Below, piece after piece: positions 42,642 through 51,069 of a DNA stretch of 59,960 nucleotides. Both the position numbers and the translations under genes were made by a program. The notes under the pieces are model-generated. The model saw only the letters and a list, made by a program, of their open reading frames with translations, did no database searches and had not been told where the DNA came from. Numbering within the stretch: position 1 is the first letter of the stretch; each line of letters opens with the position of its first letter. Origin of the DNA: JAVJSD01 sp040219575 (GTDB lineage: Bacteria > Planctomycetota > Planctomycetia > Pirellulales > Pirellulaceae); NCBI GenBank assembly GCA_040219575.1, contig JAVJSD010000117.1:1-59960 (forward strand), in the 5' to 3' direction.

Positions 42642-42756
42642 AAGTCGATTTGCCGCGTCGGCGTTTCCAGGCAGGACTTGGTGCACAGTGCGTCCCAGCG
42701 GGCGGCCCAGCGGGCGGCCGCGTGCGGGTAGCGGCGAAATGCGGCAGGGGGCGAAG

Positions 42757-43167
42757 ATGGCGGATCACGGCGTGGATCATCAAGTGGGCGTGAATCAGCA
42801 AATGGGCGTGGATCAGCAAATGGGCGTTGATCACCAAGGGGGCGATGAGCAGGCGTATCAGGTGTGGCTCGTGCTGCGGCCGACGGCGTGGCGGCCCGCC
42901 GGTTGGTGGGATTTGCCGCGGCAGGCCCGCCTCGACGCCCTGGCCGAACCGACGACGTTTCCGCGCGAGCACGCCCGGGTGTATGTCGAGGCGTTCAATC
43001 AGCTCGCGCTGGAGCTGGGCAAGCAGAGTTGGGCGGTGGCGGTGGTTCACCCCGGCCGGAGCGAGCCGCGGTTTCGCGCGGGCGACGACTTGCGGCGCGG
43101 GCAGTTCGTCGATTTCACCATCAACCAATCCGCCGACGAATCGAAGAGGATCGTTTCGCCGCCGTAA
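42757..43167 (+). CDS. 136-residue protein with hexapeptide QMGVDQ repeats
   Basis: Not recognised. The N-terminal 30 residues hold four imperfect hexapeptides (HQVGVN, QQMGVD, QQMGVD, HQGGDE) from an 18-base DNA tandem. The rest begins YQVWLVLRPTAWRPAGWWDL and continues as an apparent compact domain with conserved-looking Trp and Pro. ATG 42757 is preceded by a G-rich leader (GGCAGGGGGCG). Large palindromes (42285-42458 and 43193-43298) and a GTAGCGGAAGTC element surround it. Planctomycete-restricted distribution is a guess. Confidence 0.65.
   Translation: MADHGVDHQVGVNQQMGVDQQMGVDHQGGDEQAYQVWLVLRPTAWRPAGWWDLPRQARLDALAEPTTFPREHARVYVEAFNQLALELGKQSWAVAVVHPGRSEPRFRAGDDLRRGQFVDFTINQSADESKRIVSPP
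42777..42840 (+). repeat. 18-bp in-frame tandem (CAAATGGGCGTGGATCAG)
   Basis: Three to four imperfect copies of an 18-base unit inside the start of the 136-residue gene; the length keeps the reading frame. Confidence 0.8.
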
Positions 43168-43192
43168 TTACTGCGTGTCGATCGAAATCGAA

Positions 43193-43314
43193 TCGTTTAA
43201 CGGCAAGCCGCGCAGAGGCGTCGGCGGATCGTTGGCAGAACGTTTCCACCTGGTTGAGCGTCGTGCGCACGCCGACGCTGCGGCCTGCCGTTAAACGATC
43301 CTCTCAGCTTCAAC
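43193..43314. repeat. Large palindromic element (GGCAAGCCGC), copy 2
   Basis: Left arm TCGTTTAACGGCAAGCCGC (43193-43211) pairs with the reverse arm GCGGCCTGCCGTTAAACGA (43280-43298), with GCGTCGGCG/CGCCGACGC continuing the stem. It is followed by ATCCTCTCAGCTTCAACG, identical to sequence after copy 1. It lies between the 136-residue gene and the HTH/zinc gene. Confidence 0.85.
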
Positions 43315-43363
43315 GTTTGTATGGGTGAGGCAGGATTTGGATTCAACTGGGAAAGGGGGAAAG

Positions 43364-43726
43364 ATGCTCAAGGCGATCGATGTGCTGCAGATTCAGCGGA
43401 TGGCGGCGGAGGGGTGCTCGCAGCGGGTGATCAGCCGGCGGCTGGGGTTCGCCCGGGAGACGATCCGCCGGGTGCTCGACGGACGCCACGCGGCGACGCG
43501 TCCTCGCGGCGCCGGCGACGAAGGGGGACCGCCGCCGCAGGGGCCGATCGGACGATGTCCGCGCTGCCATGCGACGGTCGAACTGCCGTGCCGCGCGTGC
43601 GAGCTGCGAGAAAAGGTCGAGACACGCGGGCGATTGCCGCCGGCGAGTTGCCGGCAAGCGGTCGATCCTCCGCCGGCCGTGCAAATCGCCGTCGCCGCCC
43701 GCAAGCGCGTGCTGCGCTGCGCGTGA
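43364..43726 (+). CDS. Small protein with HTH and cysteine-rich motifs
   Basis: 120 residues. MLKAIDVLQIQRMAAEGCSQ with RVISRRLGFARETIRRVLDG is a helix-turn-helix of the type at the start of IstA/recombinase-like proteins and some regulators. A CPRC...CRAC pair (about residues 65-79) suggests a small zinc ribbon. The rest is Ala/Arg/Pro-rich. No transposase domain follows, so it is not a functional IS protein; it may be a regulator or a remnant. GGGGGA precedes the ATG. Confidence 0.6.
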   Translation: MLKAIDVLQIQRMAAEGCSQRVISRRLGFARETIRRVLDGRHAATRPRGAGDEGGPPPQGPIGRCPRCHATVELPCRACELREKVETRGRLPPASCRQAVDPPPAVQIAVAARKRVLRCA

Positions 43727-43741
43727 CGACGGCCCGACGCC

Positions 43742-46114
43742 TTACATCTCTTCCTTGGCCCAGAAGGGATGCTGGCGATCGACGCGGGTGCGGACGTCCT
43801 CCAACAGCACCTCGGCGCTCGGTTTGACGATTCGCGCCTTGCCGCTGATGTAGATCCGCTTGTCGAAGTCGACCATCTCGGGCGACAGCCAGATCGTGGC
43901 CGACTTGCCGGCGGTCTTCAGCCAGACCCCGTTGTTCTCGAGGATCTTGCCTTCGGTGATCGCCGCCCGCGGCGGGCGGGTGCTGGACCAGGCGACCGGC
44001 GAGACCATCGACGTGGAGGGGTAATCGCGGATCTCCGCCCACCAGAAGTAGTTGTCCCAGGGGCGCATGGCGGCGACGTCGAACTCGCGGGGGAAGAAGT
44101 CCCGCTTGTGCCTGTCCATCCAGTCGAACAGGTTCTGGATTTCGTCGTGGAAGTGCTCGTGGCCGCGTCCCTGGTATTCGACCATCATCACGTCGTAGCC
44201 GGGCCGCGTCAGGTAGCGTTGGAAGCTGCGGCCGTTCTGGGCCAGCTTGTCGCCGTCCATCTCGCCCATCACGAAGTAGAACGGCACGTGCTTGGCGTTC
44301 TGCCAGTAGAGATCGACGTAGCGGTCGGCCACGGCCACGATGGGAATCACGCCGGCGAACACGTCGGGATGCGCCACGCCGATGTCCCAGGCCGCGTCGC
44401 CGCCCATCGAGTGGCCGCTGAGGTAGACGCGGTCGCTGTCGATCGAGAACCGTCGCATCGCGTCCCGCATGCTGTATAACACCGCCGCGTGTTCGTGGGC
44501 CGAGTATTCGTATTTCGCCTGCGCCTCGCGAGCCCAGATCGGCGCGACCACGATGTAACCATGACGGGCGGCCTGCCCCATCCGCAGTTGCAGCCGCTTG
44601 TTGTAGTCGCCGGCCCACCAGGAGATCTGCTGCAGGGGCGTGCTCCCCACGCCGTTGAGCGTCACCACGCACGGATAGCGGCGATAGGGGTCGTACTCCG
44701 GCGGCAGTTGCACGTAGTACTCCAGGTCGGGCTCGCCGATCAGCCCCGGCGTGCTGAGCTTGTACAGGCCGTTGATTTCCTCCAGCGGCTGCTCGTCGGT
44801 CTCCACCGGCGGCTTCATGTGGGCGATGATCTTGGCCAGGTAGTTGGGCGTGCTCCCTTCCTGCTCGAGCAGACGGCGGAGGATCTCGTCGCGCTCGCCG
44901 GCTCGACCCGAACTGAGGTACTGCCGCACCAGGCCGCGGACGGCGAACAGCGATCGGGCGACCGCCAGGTTTTCGGTTCCCGAACCGCTGCCCAGCACCC
45001 AGGCGCTGATCGCCAACGCCAGCTTTTGATCGGCGGACATTGTCTCGTCGTCGGCCAGCCGCAGGTAATCGGCCATCCTGCCAAGGGTGTTGATGTTCAG
45101 CTCGGTCTTGATCTCCTCGCAGAGGGGCCGCAGGGACGTGCGGAGCGACTCGTCGTCGACGGCGGCGAGATGTGCGTCGAGCATTCGCTTGATCGCTTCG
45201 CCCGTCTTCTGCAACTTGGCGAAGTCCTCGCGCAGTTCGCTGATCTTGATCAGCTTTTCGCCCGCCACGCCCTCGGTGGGAAAGTGCTCGGCCATTTTCG
45301 AGGCAAGCGCGAACTGACCCGAGTCGCGGCGGAGTTCGATCTCGTCGATCGCGCGATCGGCTTCCAGTTGCCGCAGCGCCTGCAGTTGCTTCTCCAACTC
45401 GGCCAGGTCGGGGAACTCCTTGAGCACTTCGTCGAGCTCCTTGCGGGCGTCGCTGAATCGGTGGGCCTGCGTGTACAACCGTACGATCGAGAGCCGGTCG
45501 TCGGGATCCTTCACATCGATGTTATTCTTGATGATGTTGCTGAGCGTGTCGCGGGGGATCGAACTGGTGGCGATCCGCATGTCCCACACGATCGGGCTGC
45601 GTCCCAGCAGTCCCTCGACCTTGGTGTAGCGGGGGGTGATCTGGGTGATGCCCTGCACGATGTCGGTGCGGCCCAGGTTCGAATTCAGCGAGAAGATGCG
45701 CCGCCCGAACGGGTCGAACGGCTCGACGCCGATGATGGCGCCCACCGAACCGATGCGGCGTCCGCCGACGGCGACGCGCTGCTCGATGGCGATTCGCTCT
45801 TCGACGCGAGGGCCCGACGGCACGACGCCCGGGGCGCGGACCTGCAGCGCCGGCACATACACGCGTCGCAGGTCGTCGTCGACGATCACGATCTGCTTGA
45901 CGCCGGTGCTTTCGCCGCCGGCGACCGCTTGCAGCGGATTCTGCGAAATATCGCCGATCTCACCGATCTTGCCTTCCAGTTGCACACCGCTATTGAGGGT
46001 GATGGTGTCGGCGCTGGCCATCGGCGGGAAATGCTTTCCTCCCGGCGACAGCATCACCGCGGCGATGCCGCCGAAGAGGGTGACGGCCAGCAGGCCGAAG
46101 GCGCGACGAGTCAT
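43742..46114 (-). CDS. Exported protein with C-terminal PHB-depolymerase/prolyl-oligopeptidase-type esterase domain
   Basis: 790 residues with a signal-like start (AFGLLAVTLFGGIAAVMLSPGG). A region of about 430 residues precedes the hydrolase: beta-rich at first (DTITLNSGVQLEGKIGEIGD), then helical with coiled-coil character (ARKELDEVLKEFPDLAELEK). The alpha/beta hydrolase starts near EYYVQLPPEYDPYRRYP and has the nucleophile elbow GHSMGG near residue 566, with a DGDKLA acid and a GRGHEHFH His block. Likely an esterase acting outside the cytoplasm, substrate unknown. GGAGG lies 9 bases before the ATG; starts further upstream read through repeat DNA. Confidence 0.85.
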   Translation of the reverse strand: MTRRAFGLLAVTLFGGIAAVMLSPGGKHFPPMASADTITLNSGVQLEGKIGEIGDISQNPLQAVAGGESTGVKQIVIVDDDLRRVYVPALQVRAPGVVPSGPRVEERIAIEQRVAVGGRRIGSVGAIIGVEPFDPFGRRIFSLNSNLGRTDIVQGITQITPRYTKVEGLLGRSPIVWDMRIATSSIPRDTLSNIIKNNIDVKDPDDRLSIVRLYTQAHRFSDARKELDEVLKEFPDLAELEKQLQALRQLEADRAIDEIELRRDSGQFALASKMAEHFPTEGVAGEKLIKISELREDFAKLQKTGEAIKRMLDAHLAAVDDESLRTSLRPLCEEIKTELNINTLGRMADYLRLADDETMSADQKLALAISAWVLGSGSGTENLAVARSLFAVRGLVRQYLSSGRAGERDEILRRLLEQEGSTPNYLAKIIAHMKPPVETDEQPLEEINGLYKLSTPGLIGEPDLEYYVQLPPEYDPYRRYPCVVTLNGVGSTPLQQISWWAGDYNKRLQLRMGQAARHGYIVVAPIWAREAQAKYEYSAHEHAAVLYSMRDAMRRFSIDSDRVYLSGHSMGGDAAWDIGVAHPDVFAGVIPIVAVADRYVDLYWQNAKHVPFYFVMGEMDGDKLAQNGRSFQRYLTRPGYDVMMVEYQGRGHEHFHDEIQNLFDWMDRHKRDFFPREFDVAAMRPWDNYFWWAEIRDYPSTSMVSPVAWSSTRPPRAAITEGKILENNGVWLKTAGKSATIWLSPEMVDFDKRIYISGKARIVKPSAEVLLEDVRTRVDRQHPFWAKEEM

Positions 46115-46281
46115 ATCCGAAATCCTCCGCGGCGAGTGCGGTGTCGAAGCGATGGGCGAACCGGGGGGTTCACGCCACGAACACGCGGCTTGGGGGAGAG
46201 GCGTCTGCCCAGGAATAACCGTCCGACCGCGCCCTTTCATTGTGACCGAACCTGCAACCACGTCAACGTTTCGGCCGACAG

Positions 46282-46353
46282 GTAACAGAAGTCGTGAGAC
46301 TTCTGAAAGTTCAAAGATTTCCCAAACTCCCAAACTCTGACGAGTTCGGCTAC
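46282..46353. repeat. GTAGCGGAAGTC palindromic element, degenerate copy 3
   Basis: GTAACAGAAGTCGTGAGACT at the left and TGACGAGTTCGGCTAC at the right preserve the element with several substitutions. It is upstream of both the esterase and the small membrane protein. Confidence 0.65.
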
Positions 46354-46449
46354 TAAGAAGTCCGGGCGTTGACACAGATGCCCGCCTTGCCGAGAATTCG
46401 GCAGAATTCGGGGATTTGGAAAAACTGCGCAAACCCTACAGGCGGAATC

Positions 46450-46713
46450 GTGGTTCCACGGAGGTTGCTCTTCGTTCTGGTCGTGGCGCTGCCCGTGCTG
46501 GTGGTGGCCTTTGCGGTGGTGATGGGGGGCCAGGCGCTGGCCCGCGCCACGGGCGACACCGTGGGCGGTTCGGTGCTGTTTTACGTGGGCATGACCGCCC
46601 TGATGCTGTTGGCGGCGGATCTCTTGTTGCTGGTGGCCGTGTTGGGAGTCAATGCGCTGGCTCAATCGTCATCGTCCGCATCTTCCGACGAAACGCCGGA
46701 CGACGCGCCGTAG
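46450..46713 (+). CDS. Small two-helix membrane protein
   Basis: 87 residues from a GTG start. Two hydrophobic helices (LLFVLVVALPVLVVAFAVVM and ALMLLAADLLLLVAVLGVNAL, shown in part) separated by GGQALARATGDTVGG, with a Ser/Asp/Glu-rich tail. AGGCGGA precedes the GTG. Function unknown. It is bracketed by repeat copies at 46282 and 46746. Confidence 0.6.
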   Translation: MVPRRLLFVLVVALPVLVVAFAVVMGGQALARATGDTVGGSVLFYVGMTALMLLAADLLLLVAVLGVNALAQSSSSASSDETPDDAP

Positions 46714-46745
46714 CAACGCTCTCCTGGGCCGCGAGAGCCGCTTCT

Positions 46746-46808
46746 CGGAAGTCTGGCGACTTCCGCTACGGGAAAGCGTCGACGCACTCGCTTGTGCGTC
46801 GTGCTTGG
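46746..46808. repeat. Half copy of the GTAGCGGAAGTC element plus a CGTCGTGCTTGG element
   Basis: CGGAAGTCTGGCGACTTCCG (46746-46765) is a perfect-armed hairpin followed by CTAC, a single-hairpin version of the element. At 46786-46808, CGCTTGTGCGTCGTGCTTGG nearly repeats 48029-48051 (TGCTTGCGCGTCGTGCTTGG). Confidence 0.7.
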
Positions 46809-46958
46809 ATCGGCCGCCCACGATTTGGACGCGGCGGCGGGAATTGGAGCCCTCCGATCGCGCAGGGTATAGCATAGAATAGAAGGTTCGCCGGCAAGAC
46901 CGCCGCTTGACCGAATGATCCTTCAGCCCCCGCCCGATCCGCGCGGCGTCCCTCGACG

Positions 46959-47816
46959 ATGCCCATCAAATTCCCCTGCGAAAGCTGCGGCCAGGTGCTG
47001 AGCGTCGGCTCCCGAAAGGTGGGCCGGCGGGCGAAGTGCCCCAAGTGCTCGGAACCGCTGCTGGTTCCGGCGGCGGAGGATGCCGCGGAGATGATGCGGC
47101 AGCGTCGTCGCCGACGCGAGGATGTGGACAGCGAGGACTTCGACCCGTTCTCCGAGTTCGCCGTCTACGACGACGAGATGGAAGTCGTGTACGAAAGCGA
47201 CGACGAGCCGGGCGAATCGTTGGGGCAGGTCGACCGCAACCTCGTCGCCGTGCCGCGGGCGGCCCTCTATACTCAGGGCGTGGTGTTGGGTGTGGTGGGC
47301 CTGGTGTGCTTTGCCTTGGGCGTGATTGTGGGAGGAGGCTTTGCTTCCCATGACGGTCAGGCCCAGGCGGCGCCGCGGCCGTGCGTGATCGACGGGACGG
47401 TGGCGTTCGTCGGTTCGACCGACCGCGAAATCCCCGACCAGGGAGCGCTGGTGCTGGTGTTGCCCAAGGATCGCAGCCCCGAACAGCGACCCGATCCGGA
47501 GGGCATGCGGCCGGCCGACGCGCCCCCCGCGGAGGACCATCCCGGATTGCAGATGGTCCGCAGCATCGCCGGCGGCTACGCCCGCACCGACATCGACGGC
47601 CGGTTTCGCATCCGCGTGCCCGATGTGGGCGAATACTATGTGCTGGTCGTCTCCAGTTCCGCGCAGCGCCCAGGCGAGGACGTGGTGAAACGCAACGACC
47701 TGGCGGAGATCGGCAACTATTTCGTGCCGGCGTACGAACTGCTGGGCGACATGCGATACCAATGGGAGGAGCACCGCATCCGCGCCGACGAGACGATGCG
47801 GGTGGTGTTTCGTTGA
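46959..47816 (+). CDS. Membrane-anchored protein with N-terminal zinc ribbon
   Basis: 285 residues. Cys7, Cys10, Cys27 and Cys30 (FPCESCGQ...AKCPKCSEP) form a zinc ribbon, followed by an acidic linker (FDPFSEFAVYDDEMEVVYES), one membrane helix (VVLGVVGLVCFALGVIVGGG) and an external domain whose TDIDGRFRIRVPDVGEYYVLV pattern fits a carboxypeptidase-regulatory/transthyretin-like fold. The zinc ribbon would be cytoplasmic. This architecture is frequent in planctomycetes. Function unknown. Confidence 0.8.
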   Translation: MPIKFPCESCGQVLSVGSRKVGRRAKCPKCSEPLLVPAAEDAAEMMRQRRRRREDVDSEDFDPFSEFAVYDDEMEVVYESDDEPGESLGQVDRNLVAVPRAALYTQGVVLGVVGLVCFALGVIVGGGFASHDGQAQAAPRPCVIDGTVAFVGSTDREIPDQGALVLVLPKDRSPEQRPDPEGMRPADAPPAEDHPGLQMVRSIAGGYARTDIDGRFRIRVPDVGEYYVLVVSSSAQRPGEDVVKRNDLAEIGNYFVPAYELLGDMRYQWEEHRIRADETMRVVFR

Positions 47817-47820
47817 CCCG

Positions 47821-48051
47821 ATGGTGGTAGGTGAGTGGTGAGTGGTGAGTGGTGGATGCGACGCGTGTCCCCACTCCAAGCCGACGACTTGTCGTCGTGA
47901 GTTGGTGAGTGGTGAGTAGGTGAGTAGGTGAGTGGTGAGTGGTGAGTGGTGGATGCGACGCGTGTCCCCACTCCAAGCCGACGACTTGTCGTCGTGAGTA
48001 GGTGGGTGTGTGGGGCGTGGAGGGTCGGACTTGCTTGCGCGTCGTGCTTGG
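47821..48051. repeat. Two tandem GGTGAGT / CGACTTGTCG repeat blocks
   Basis: A block of GGTGAGTGGTGAGTGGTG, ATGCGACGCGTGTCCCCACT, CCAAGCC and the GACGACTTGTCGTC hairpin occurs twice (47826-47900 and about 47930-48000). It is the reverse complement of the block at 35749-35900. A TGCTTGCGCGTCGTGCTTGG element follows at 48029-48051. It fills the gap before the HD gene. Confidence 0.85.
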
Positions 48052-48116
48052 GGGATGCTGAGGCGGGCCGTGGCGGCGACTGATTTCGGATCGAACCTGT
48101 TCGCGGTGAAGTACTG

Positions 48117-49445
48117 GTGGCACTCGACGACATTCCCGAACTGCAACAACTCGACAGTCGTCGCAGCCTGGTCCGGATTCCCGACCAGATCGACGTGCCG
48201 CTGACGCCGCGCGTGCGGCAGATCGTCGATTCGCCCGAGTTCCGCCGCCTGGCGCATGTCAGTCAGCTAGGGCTGGTGTCGCTGGTTTACCCGGCGGCGC
48301 ATCATTCGCGGTTTGAACATTCGCTCGGCGTGTACCGCACGGCCCTGTTGTACCTCAAGCATCTGCAGCACGACCCGCGATTCGCCGAGGCGATCCAACC
48401 GGCCGACGCCGAGGTGTTGCTGGCGGCGGCGCTGCTGCACGACCTGGGGCACTGGCCCTTCTGCCACGCCATCGAAGACATTCAACTTCCCGGTGTGCCC
48501 GAGCACGAACTGTTCGCCAACAGTTTCCTGCTGGAGGGCGAGATCGCCGACACGCTCCGCGACGACTGGGGGATCAACCCGCGAGACGTGACGGCCCTGC
48601 TTTCGGAGAAGCCGCGCGACGTGCGGAGCCGCGTGCTGCACAGCATGCTCTCCGGCCCGATCGACATCGACAAGATGGACTACCTGTATCGCGACAGCCT
48701 GCACGCCGGCGTGCCGTACGGCCGCAACTTCGACCAGGGGCGACTGATCGGCAGCTTGTGCCTCAACGCCGCCGGCGACGGGTTGGCGATCAGCGAGAAG
48801 GGCCGCACCGCCGCCGAGATGATGGTCTTCGCCCGCTACGTGATGTTCAGCGAAGTGTACTGGCATCACGCCGTCCGCAGCGCGACCGCCATGTTGCAGC
48901 GGGCCTTCTACCTGCTGCACGGCGGTCTCGATCTCGACGCGTTGTTCCGCATGACCGAGCAGCCGATGATCGCGGCGCTGCAGTCGGCCGCCGGCGAGGG
49001 CCCCGCGCGGGAATTGCTGAGCGGACTGTTCGGCCCCACGCGGCAGCTTTACAAGCGGCTGGCCGAATACAGCTTGTTTCAGCAGCAGGAGTTGTACTCG
49101 CGACTGGCCCGTCGCCCGTACCCCTGGTTGGCAGCCTGCAGCGAGGCGCTGGCCGCCGAGTTGAGCAAACGCCTCGGCCGTCGCGTAGCGCCGCACGAGG
49201 TGTTGTTCGACGCTCCGCCGATGGGCCTGGAAGTGCAATTCAACGTGGAGATCTTTTTCCCCAAGGAAGACCGCTACCGGCCGTTGGGGGAGGTCTCGCC
49301 GGTGGTGCAGACGCTGGCTCGGCGGCAGTTCGACGATTATGTGAAACGCGTGCGGATTTTCGTACATCCCCGCTTGATCGACGAGGCGCGGCGACTGACG
49401 ACGTTGCCCGAGTTGCTCACCGCCGCCATCGACCAGACCGAGTGA
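48117..49445 (+). CDS. HD-domain phosphohydrolase
   Basis: 442 residues. Metal-binding HD signature: His68 in SRFEHSLGVYRTA, His108-Asp109 in LLHDLGHWPFCHAIE, and a later Asp in SGPIDIDKMDYLYRDSLHAG. These match the dNTP-triphosphohydrolase-like HD proteins (SamHD1/YdhJ-type), which act on nucleotides. The GTG start at 48117 leads directly into the family region (ALDDIPELQQLDSRRSLVRI). No signal peptide. Whether it hydrolyses dNTPs or another phosphoester is not determinable. Confidence 0.9.
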   Translation: MALDDIPELQQLDSRRSLVRIPDQIDVPLTPRVRQIVDSPEFRRLAHVSQLGLVSLVYPAAHHSRFEHSLGVYRTALLYLKHLQHDPRFAEAIQPADAEVLLAAALLHDLGHWPFCHAIEDIQLPGVPEHELFANSFLLEGEIADTLRDDWGINPRDVTALLSEKPRDVRSRVLHSMLSGPIDIDKMDYLYRDSLHAGVPYGRNFDQGRLIGSLCLNAAGDGLAISEKGRTAAEMMVFARYVMFSEVYWHHAVRSATAMLQRAFYLLHGGLDLDALFRMTEQPMIAALQSAAGEGPARELLSGLFGPTRQLYKRLAEYSLFQQQELYSRLARRPYPWLAACSEALAAELSKRLGRRVAPHEVLFDAPPMGLEVQFNVEIFFPKEDRYRPLGEVSPVVQTLARRQFDDYVKRVRIFVHPRLIDEARRLTTLPELLTAAIDQTE

Positions 49446-49484
49446 GCGACGCCCGACGAAAGGCGGAGCATTGTCTAAAAACCC

Positions 49485-49551
49485 GTAGCGGAAGTCGCCA
49501 GACTTCCGAGATTTGGGTGACCATCGTCGGAACTCTGGCGAGCCCCGCTAC
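49485..49551. repeat. GTAGCGGAAGTC palindromic element, copy 5
   Basis: GTAGCGGAAGTCGCCAGACT opens, and CGGAACTCTGGCGAGCCCCG then CTAC closes. Both internal hairpins are intact. It lies between the HD and VOC genes. Confidence 0.8.
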
Positions 49552-49666
49552 CGATCGCACGGTGGTCGCATGTTTCCAGGCAAACAATTTGCATTGACAA
49601 GCGGCGCGGTACAATCGACGGCGCGACGCCTTCCCCAAGCACTCCGAGGTTTCCAGGAGCTTCGCC

Positions 49667-50071
49667 ATGACCGCTTCGCAACAGGCTGTGCGGATTCGCG
49701 AGTTGGCGCCGTTGTTGTACGTCGACGACATCGCCGCCTGCCTGGCGTTCTATCGCGACCGGCTCGGTTTCCAGCGGGTGCAGAGTTGGGAGCCGGAAGG
49801 GAAGTTGAACTGGTGCCGCCTCGAGCGCGACGGCGCGGCCTTGATGCTGCAACAGGCCTGTGACGAGGACGGCCCCTCCGACGCGCGCGGCCGCGGCGTC
49901 GTCTTTTTCTTCCACTGCGACGACGCCGACGCGCTACACGCCGAACTGCAAGCCAGAGGTTTGCAGCTCGATCCGCCGCGGCTCGCCTTTTACGGCATGA
50001 ACCAACTGTTCTTGACCGACCCGGCCGGTTACGAGCTCTGTTTTCAAAACGAAAGCTCCGCCGGTTCGTGA
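49667..50071 (+). CDS. VOC (glyoxalase/bleomycin-resistance) family protein
   Basis: 134 residues, one complete pair of VOC beta-alpha-beta modules: IRELAPLLYVDDIAACLAFY opens the first and VVFFFHCDDADALHAELQAR the second; LTDPAGYELCFQNES is the typical close with the Glu ligand. Enzymatic or binding role unknown (the fold covers dioxygenases, isomerases and antibiotic-binding proteins). The TGA stop overlaps the tilS GTG (GTGA at 50068-50071), so they are co-translated. Confidence 0.88.
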   Translation: MTASQQAVRIRELAPLLYVDDIAACLAFYRDRLGFQRVQSWEPEGKLNWCRLERDGAALMLQQACDEDGPSDARGRGVVFFFHCDDADALHAELQARGLQLDPPRLAFYGMNQLFLTDPAGYELCFQNESSAGS

Positions 50072-51069
50072 ATACGCTCCAGGACAAGCTGGCCCGCTCG
50101 TGGCCGCCGGAAGTGTGGCGCGAGGTGACGGTGATCGTGGCGGTTTCCGGCGGGGCGGACAGCGTGGCGCTGTTGCGGTGGCTGGCGGCCGCGCGAGATC
50201 GCGCTGCCGATCGTCTCGTCGTGGCGCACTATAACCATCGTTGGCGGGGGGCGGAGTCGGACGCCGACGAGACGCTGGTCCGGGCGCTCTGCGACGAGGA
50301 GCATCTTCCCTGCGAGGTCGGCCGTGCTCCGTCCGACGCGCCGACGAGCGACGGCGATGGACTGGAGGCGGCGGCCCGCGATCGGCGTTACGAGTTCCTC
50401 ATCGAAACGGCGCGGAACGTGGGCGCGCGGTACGTGGCGACGGCGCACACGGCCGACGATCAGGTGGAGACGATCCTGCATCGCATCCTCCGCGGCGCCG
50501 GGCCGTCGGGCCTCGCCGGGATTCCCCGCCTGCGGACGCTGTGCGACGGCGTGACGTTGATTCGCCCTCTGCTGGAAGTGACGCGGGCCGAGGTGCTGGA
50601 ATACCTCACGCGACTCGGTCAACCGTACCGGCAGGACGCCAGCAATCGCGATCCTCGCTTCACTCGCAACCGCCTCCGCCATGAACTGCTGCCGCTGCTG
50701 CGCGCGCAGTACAATCCGCGCGTCGACGACGGACTGCTGCGACTGGGCCGGTTGTGCGGTGAGTTGCAGCAAGTTGTGGCGGCGCTGGTGGACGAGTTGT
50801 TGATGCGCGCCGTGCGCGACGTTGCTCCCTGTGAAGTTCGCATCGAAACCGGGCCGCTTGCCGACACGCCGCCGTATCTGCAGCGCGAATTGCTCATCGC
50901 GATCTGGAAATCGCACGGCTGGCAGCAACAGGAGATGAGCTTCGAAAGGTGGGAGCAGCTAGCGGCGATGCTTCTCGCCTCGGACGAGGCCCCAAGCAGG
51001 CGAGACTTCCCCGGCGGCGTCTCGGCGTCGCGGGAAGCGGGGCGTCTTGTGCTGCGCCGCGAATCGTGA
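50068..51069 (+). CDS. tilS: tRNA(Ile)-lysidine synthase
   Basis: Modifies C34 of the AUA-reading tRNA-Ile to lysidine using ATP and lysine. 333 residues. PP-loop SGGADS at 27-32, then HYNHRWRG, AARDRRYEFL, TAHTADDQVETILHRILRGAG and RPLLEVTRAEVLEYL, in family order. C-terminal region is shorter than in E. coli (432 residues), with only the small TilS domain. GTG start overlapping the VOC stop by 4 bases. Essential in most bacteria with CAU-anticodon tRNA-Ile. Confidence 0.93.
   Translation: MNTLQDKLARSWPPEVWREVTVIVAVSGGADSVALLRWLAAARDRAADRLVVAHYNHRWRGAESDADETLVRALCDEEHLPCEVGRAPSDAPTSDGDGLEAAARDRRYEFLIETARNVGARYVATAHTADDQVETILHRILRGAGPSGLAGIPRLRTLCDGVTLIRPLLEVTRAEVLEYLTRLGQPYRQDASNRDPRFTRNRLRHELLPLLRAQYNPRVDDGLLRLGRLCGELQQVVAALVDELLMRAVRDVAPCEVRIETGPLADTPPYLQRELLIAIWKSHGWQQQEMSFERWEQLAAMLLASDEAPSRRDFPGGVSASREAGRLVLRRES

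Larger units (their letters stand above)
41257..42756. other. 1.5-kb repeat-rich gap without a supported gene
   Basis: Short open frames are present but their translations are simple repeats (for example GENGGENGG). Contents: TTGTTGAGTGTTGAGTG tract (41419-41450), GGTGGTGAA...TTCACCACC (41485-41510), 12-bp tandem GAAAACGGCGGC (about 41629-41664), 11-bp tandem GCGCATTTGAC (41731-41774), the GTAGCATGG element (41799-41891), the large palindrome (42285-42458), an AT-rich patch (42500-42560) and a GTAGCGGAAGTC element (42579-42641). Confidence 0.6.

Noticed and set aside
43364..43726. Transposase remnant of IS21 type
   Set aside because: Only the HTH resembles IstA; no DDE domain, no IstB partner and no terminal repeats, so it is listed as an HTH/cysteine-rich protein.
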